NCBI GenBank assembly: GCA_030141605.1
Contig: JAQGDQ010001058.1
Span: forward strand, 10,001-66,668
Length of the DNA: 56,668 nt
DNA from: Tubiluchus corallicola
Taxonomy: Eukaryota; Priapulida; Priapulimorpha; Priapulimorphida; Tubiluchidae
Reading direction: 5' to 3'
Shown: one piece after another, positions 54,930 to 56,668 of the stretch
How positions within the stretch are numbered: the first letter of the stretch is position 1
Layout: each line of letters begins with the position of its first letter
Position numbers and translations under genes: made by a program
The notes under the pieces: generated by a model
What the model was told of the DNA's origin: nothing
Databases searched by the model: none
What the model saw: only the letters and a program-made list of their open reading frames with translations

Positions 54930-56668
54930 TAGCAGCACCTAAACTTTACTGAATTAACGAGTATACGATCCTTGAGGTCCCTAGCAACACTCCTAAACTT
55001 TACTGAATTAACGAGTTTACGATCCTTGAGGTCCCTAGCAATACTCCTAAACTTTACTGAATTAACGAGTATACGAGCCTTGGGGTCACTAGCAATACTC
55101 CTAAACTTTACTGAATTAACGAGTATACGATCCTTAAGGTCACTAGCAAGACTCCTAAACTTTACTGAATTAACGGGTATACGATCCTTGAGGTCACTAG
55201 CAATACTCCTAAACTTTACTGAATTAACGAGTTTACGATCCTTGAGGTCACTAGCAATACTCCTAAACTTTACTGAATTAACGGGTATACGATCCTTGAG
55301 GTCCCTAGCAGTACTCCTAAACTTTACTGAATTAACGAGTATACGAGCCTTGGGGTCACTAGCAATACTCCTAAACTTTACTGAATTAACGGGGAACGGG
55401 TATACGATTCTTGAGGTCACTAGCAAGACTCCTAAACTTTACTGAATTAACGAGTATACGAGCCTTGGGGTCACTAGCAATACTCCTAAACTTTACTGAA
55501 TTAACGAGTATACAATCCTTAAGGTCACTAGCAATACTCCTAAACTTTACTGAATTAACGAGTATACGAGCCTTGGGGTCACTAGCAATACTCCTAAACT
55601 TTACTGAATTAACGAGTATACGATCCTTGAGGTCACTAGCAATACTCCTAAACTTTACTGAATTAATGAGTATACGATACTTGAGGTCACTAGCAATACT
55701 CCTAAACTTTACTGAATTAACGAGTATACGAGCCTTGGGGTCACTAGCAATACTCCTAAACTTTACTGAATTAACGAGTATACGATCCTTGGGTCACTAG
55801 CAACATTCCTAAACTTTACTGAATTAATGAGTATACGATCCTTAAGGTCACTAGCAATACTCCTAAACTTTACTGAATTAACGAGTATACGAGCCTTGGG
55901 GTCACTAGCAATACTCCTAAACTTTACTGAATTAACGGGTATACGATCCTTGGGGTCACTAGCAATACTCCTAAACTTTACTGAATTAACGAATATACGA
56001 TCCTTGAGGTCACTAGCAATACTCCTAAACTTTACTGAATTAACGAGTATACGAGCCTTGGGGTCACTAGCAACATTCCTAAACTTTACTGAATTAACGA
56101 GTATACGATCCTTGAGGTCACTAGCAACATTCCTAAACTTTACTGAATTAACGAGTATACGATCCTTAAGGTCACTAGCAACACTCCTAAACTTTACTGA
56201 ATTAACGAGTATACGATCCTTGAGGTCACTAGCAATACTCCTAAACTTTACTGAATTAACGAGTATACGATCCTTGAGGTCACTAGCAACACTCCTAAAC
56301 TTTACTGAATTAATGAGTATACGATCCTTGGGTCACTAGCAATACTCCTAAACTTTACTGAATTAACGAGTATACGATCCTTGGGGTCACTAGCAATACT
56401 CCTAAACTTTACTGAATTAACGAGTATACGAGCCTTGGGGTCACTAGCAACACTCCTAAACTTTACTGAATTAATGAGTATACGATCCTTGAGGTCACTA
56501 GCAATACTCCTAAACTTTACTGAATTAACGAGTATACGAGCCTTGGGGTCACTAGCAACACTCCTAAACTTTACTGAATTAACGAGTATACGATCCTTGA
56601 GGTCACTAGCAATACTCCTAAACTTTACTGAATTAACGAGTATACGATCCTTGAGGTCACTAGCAAGA
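54930..56668. repeat. Minisatellite, 54-bp unit, at least 32 copies, running off the window
   Basis: Each unit has CTCCTAAACTTTACTGAATT, AACGAGTATACGA(T/G)CCTT and GGTCACTAGCAA. The period is 54 bp, a multiple of three, so frames of up to 170 codons are open on both strands and are artefacts. Two unit types alternate irregularly: GATCCTTGAGG and GAGCCTTGGGG. The array continues beyond the right edge. Confidence 0.97.

Noticed and set aside
54929-56339. Leucine-rich-looking frames on both strands (SLRSLAILLNFTEL repeats)
   Set aside because: They resemble leucine-rich repeats, but the DNA is a 54-bp satellite open on both strands with no flanking exon structure.

Overview
The window is metazoan nuclear DNA, AT-rich and from an invertebrate-like genome. 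It carries spliced genes with GT/AG introns and no prokaryotic features. The conserved proteins are animal orthologues, but I cannot name the species. Almost all of the long open frames are tandem-repeat artefacts. The real genes are short exons, which I joined by protein homology, splice consensus and codon phase.

Four genes are supported. (1) SRD5A1/2-type steroid 5-alpha-reductase, + strand, six exons in 1324-8602, 270 aa. (2) FBXO28, - strand, six exons in 26336-14023, about 419 aa, F-box plus coiled coil. (3) FCF1/UTP24, + strand, eight exons in 32645-49786, 199 aa, PIN-domain nuclease of the small-subunit processome. (4) The 3' part of a CIMIP1 (C20orf85/LLC1)-like ciliary protein, - strand, exons at 53030-52949 and 50943-50704, with the N-terminal exon not placed. 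SRD5A and FBXO28 converge. FBXO28 and FCF1 diverge across about 6 kb of mobile-element debris. FCF1 and CIMIP1 converge, with poly(A) signals under 50 bp apart. The genes show no common pathway.

Most of the remaining DNA is of two kinds. One is small non-autonomous DNA transposons (MITEs): TTAA-flanked piggyBac-like families, hAT-like families with visible 8-bp target duplications, TA-flanked Tc1/pogo-like families, foldback elements, and LINE, Penelope-like and SINE remnants. The other is minisatellite arrays, nine in 57 kb, with units of about 25, 44/56, 45, 54, 58, 60, 69, 70 and 71 bp, plus GT, AAC and CTG/TTG microsatellites.

The most interesting points are these. FCF1 exon 6 sits in an 802-bp identical tandem duplication, and both copies have intact splice sites, but including both would hit an immediate stop codon. 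The FCF1 start codon lies alone on its exon, ahead of a 4.26-kb intron filled by a 3.4-kb array of hairpin-forming repeats. FBXO28 intron 1 holds about 49 copies of a 69-bp unit that contains a perfect 14-bp palindrome matching paired forkhead sites. Several arrays start inside or are bracketed by MITE ends, which suggests that MITEs seed minisatellites here.
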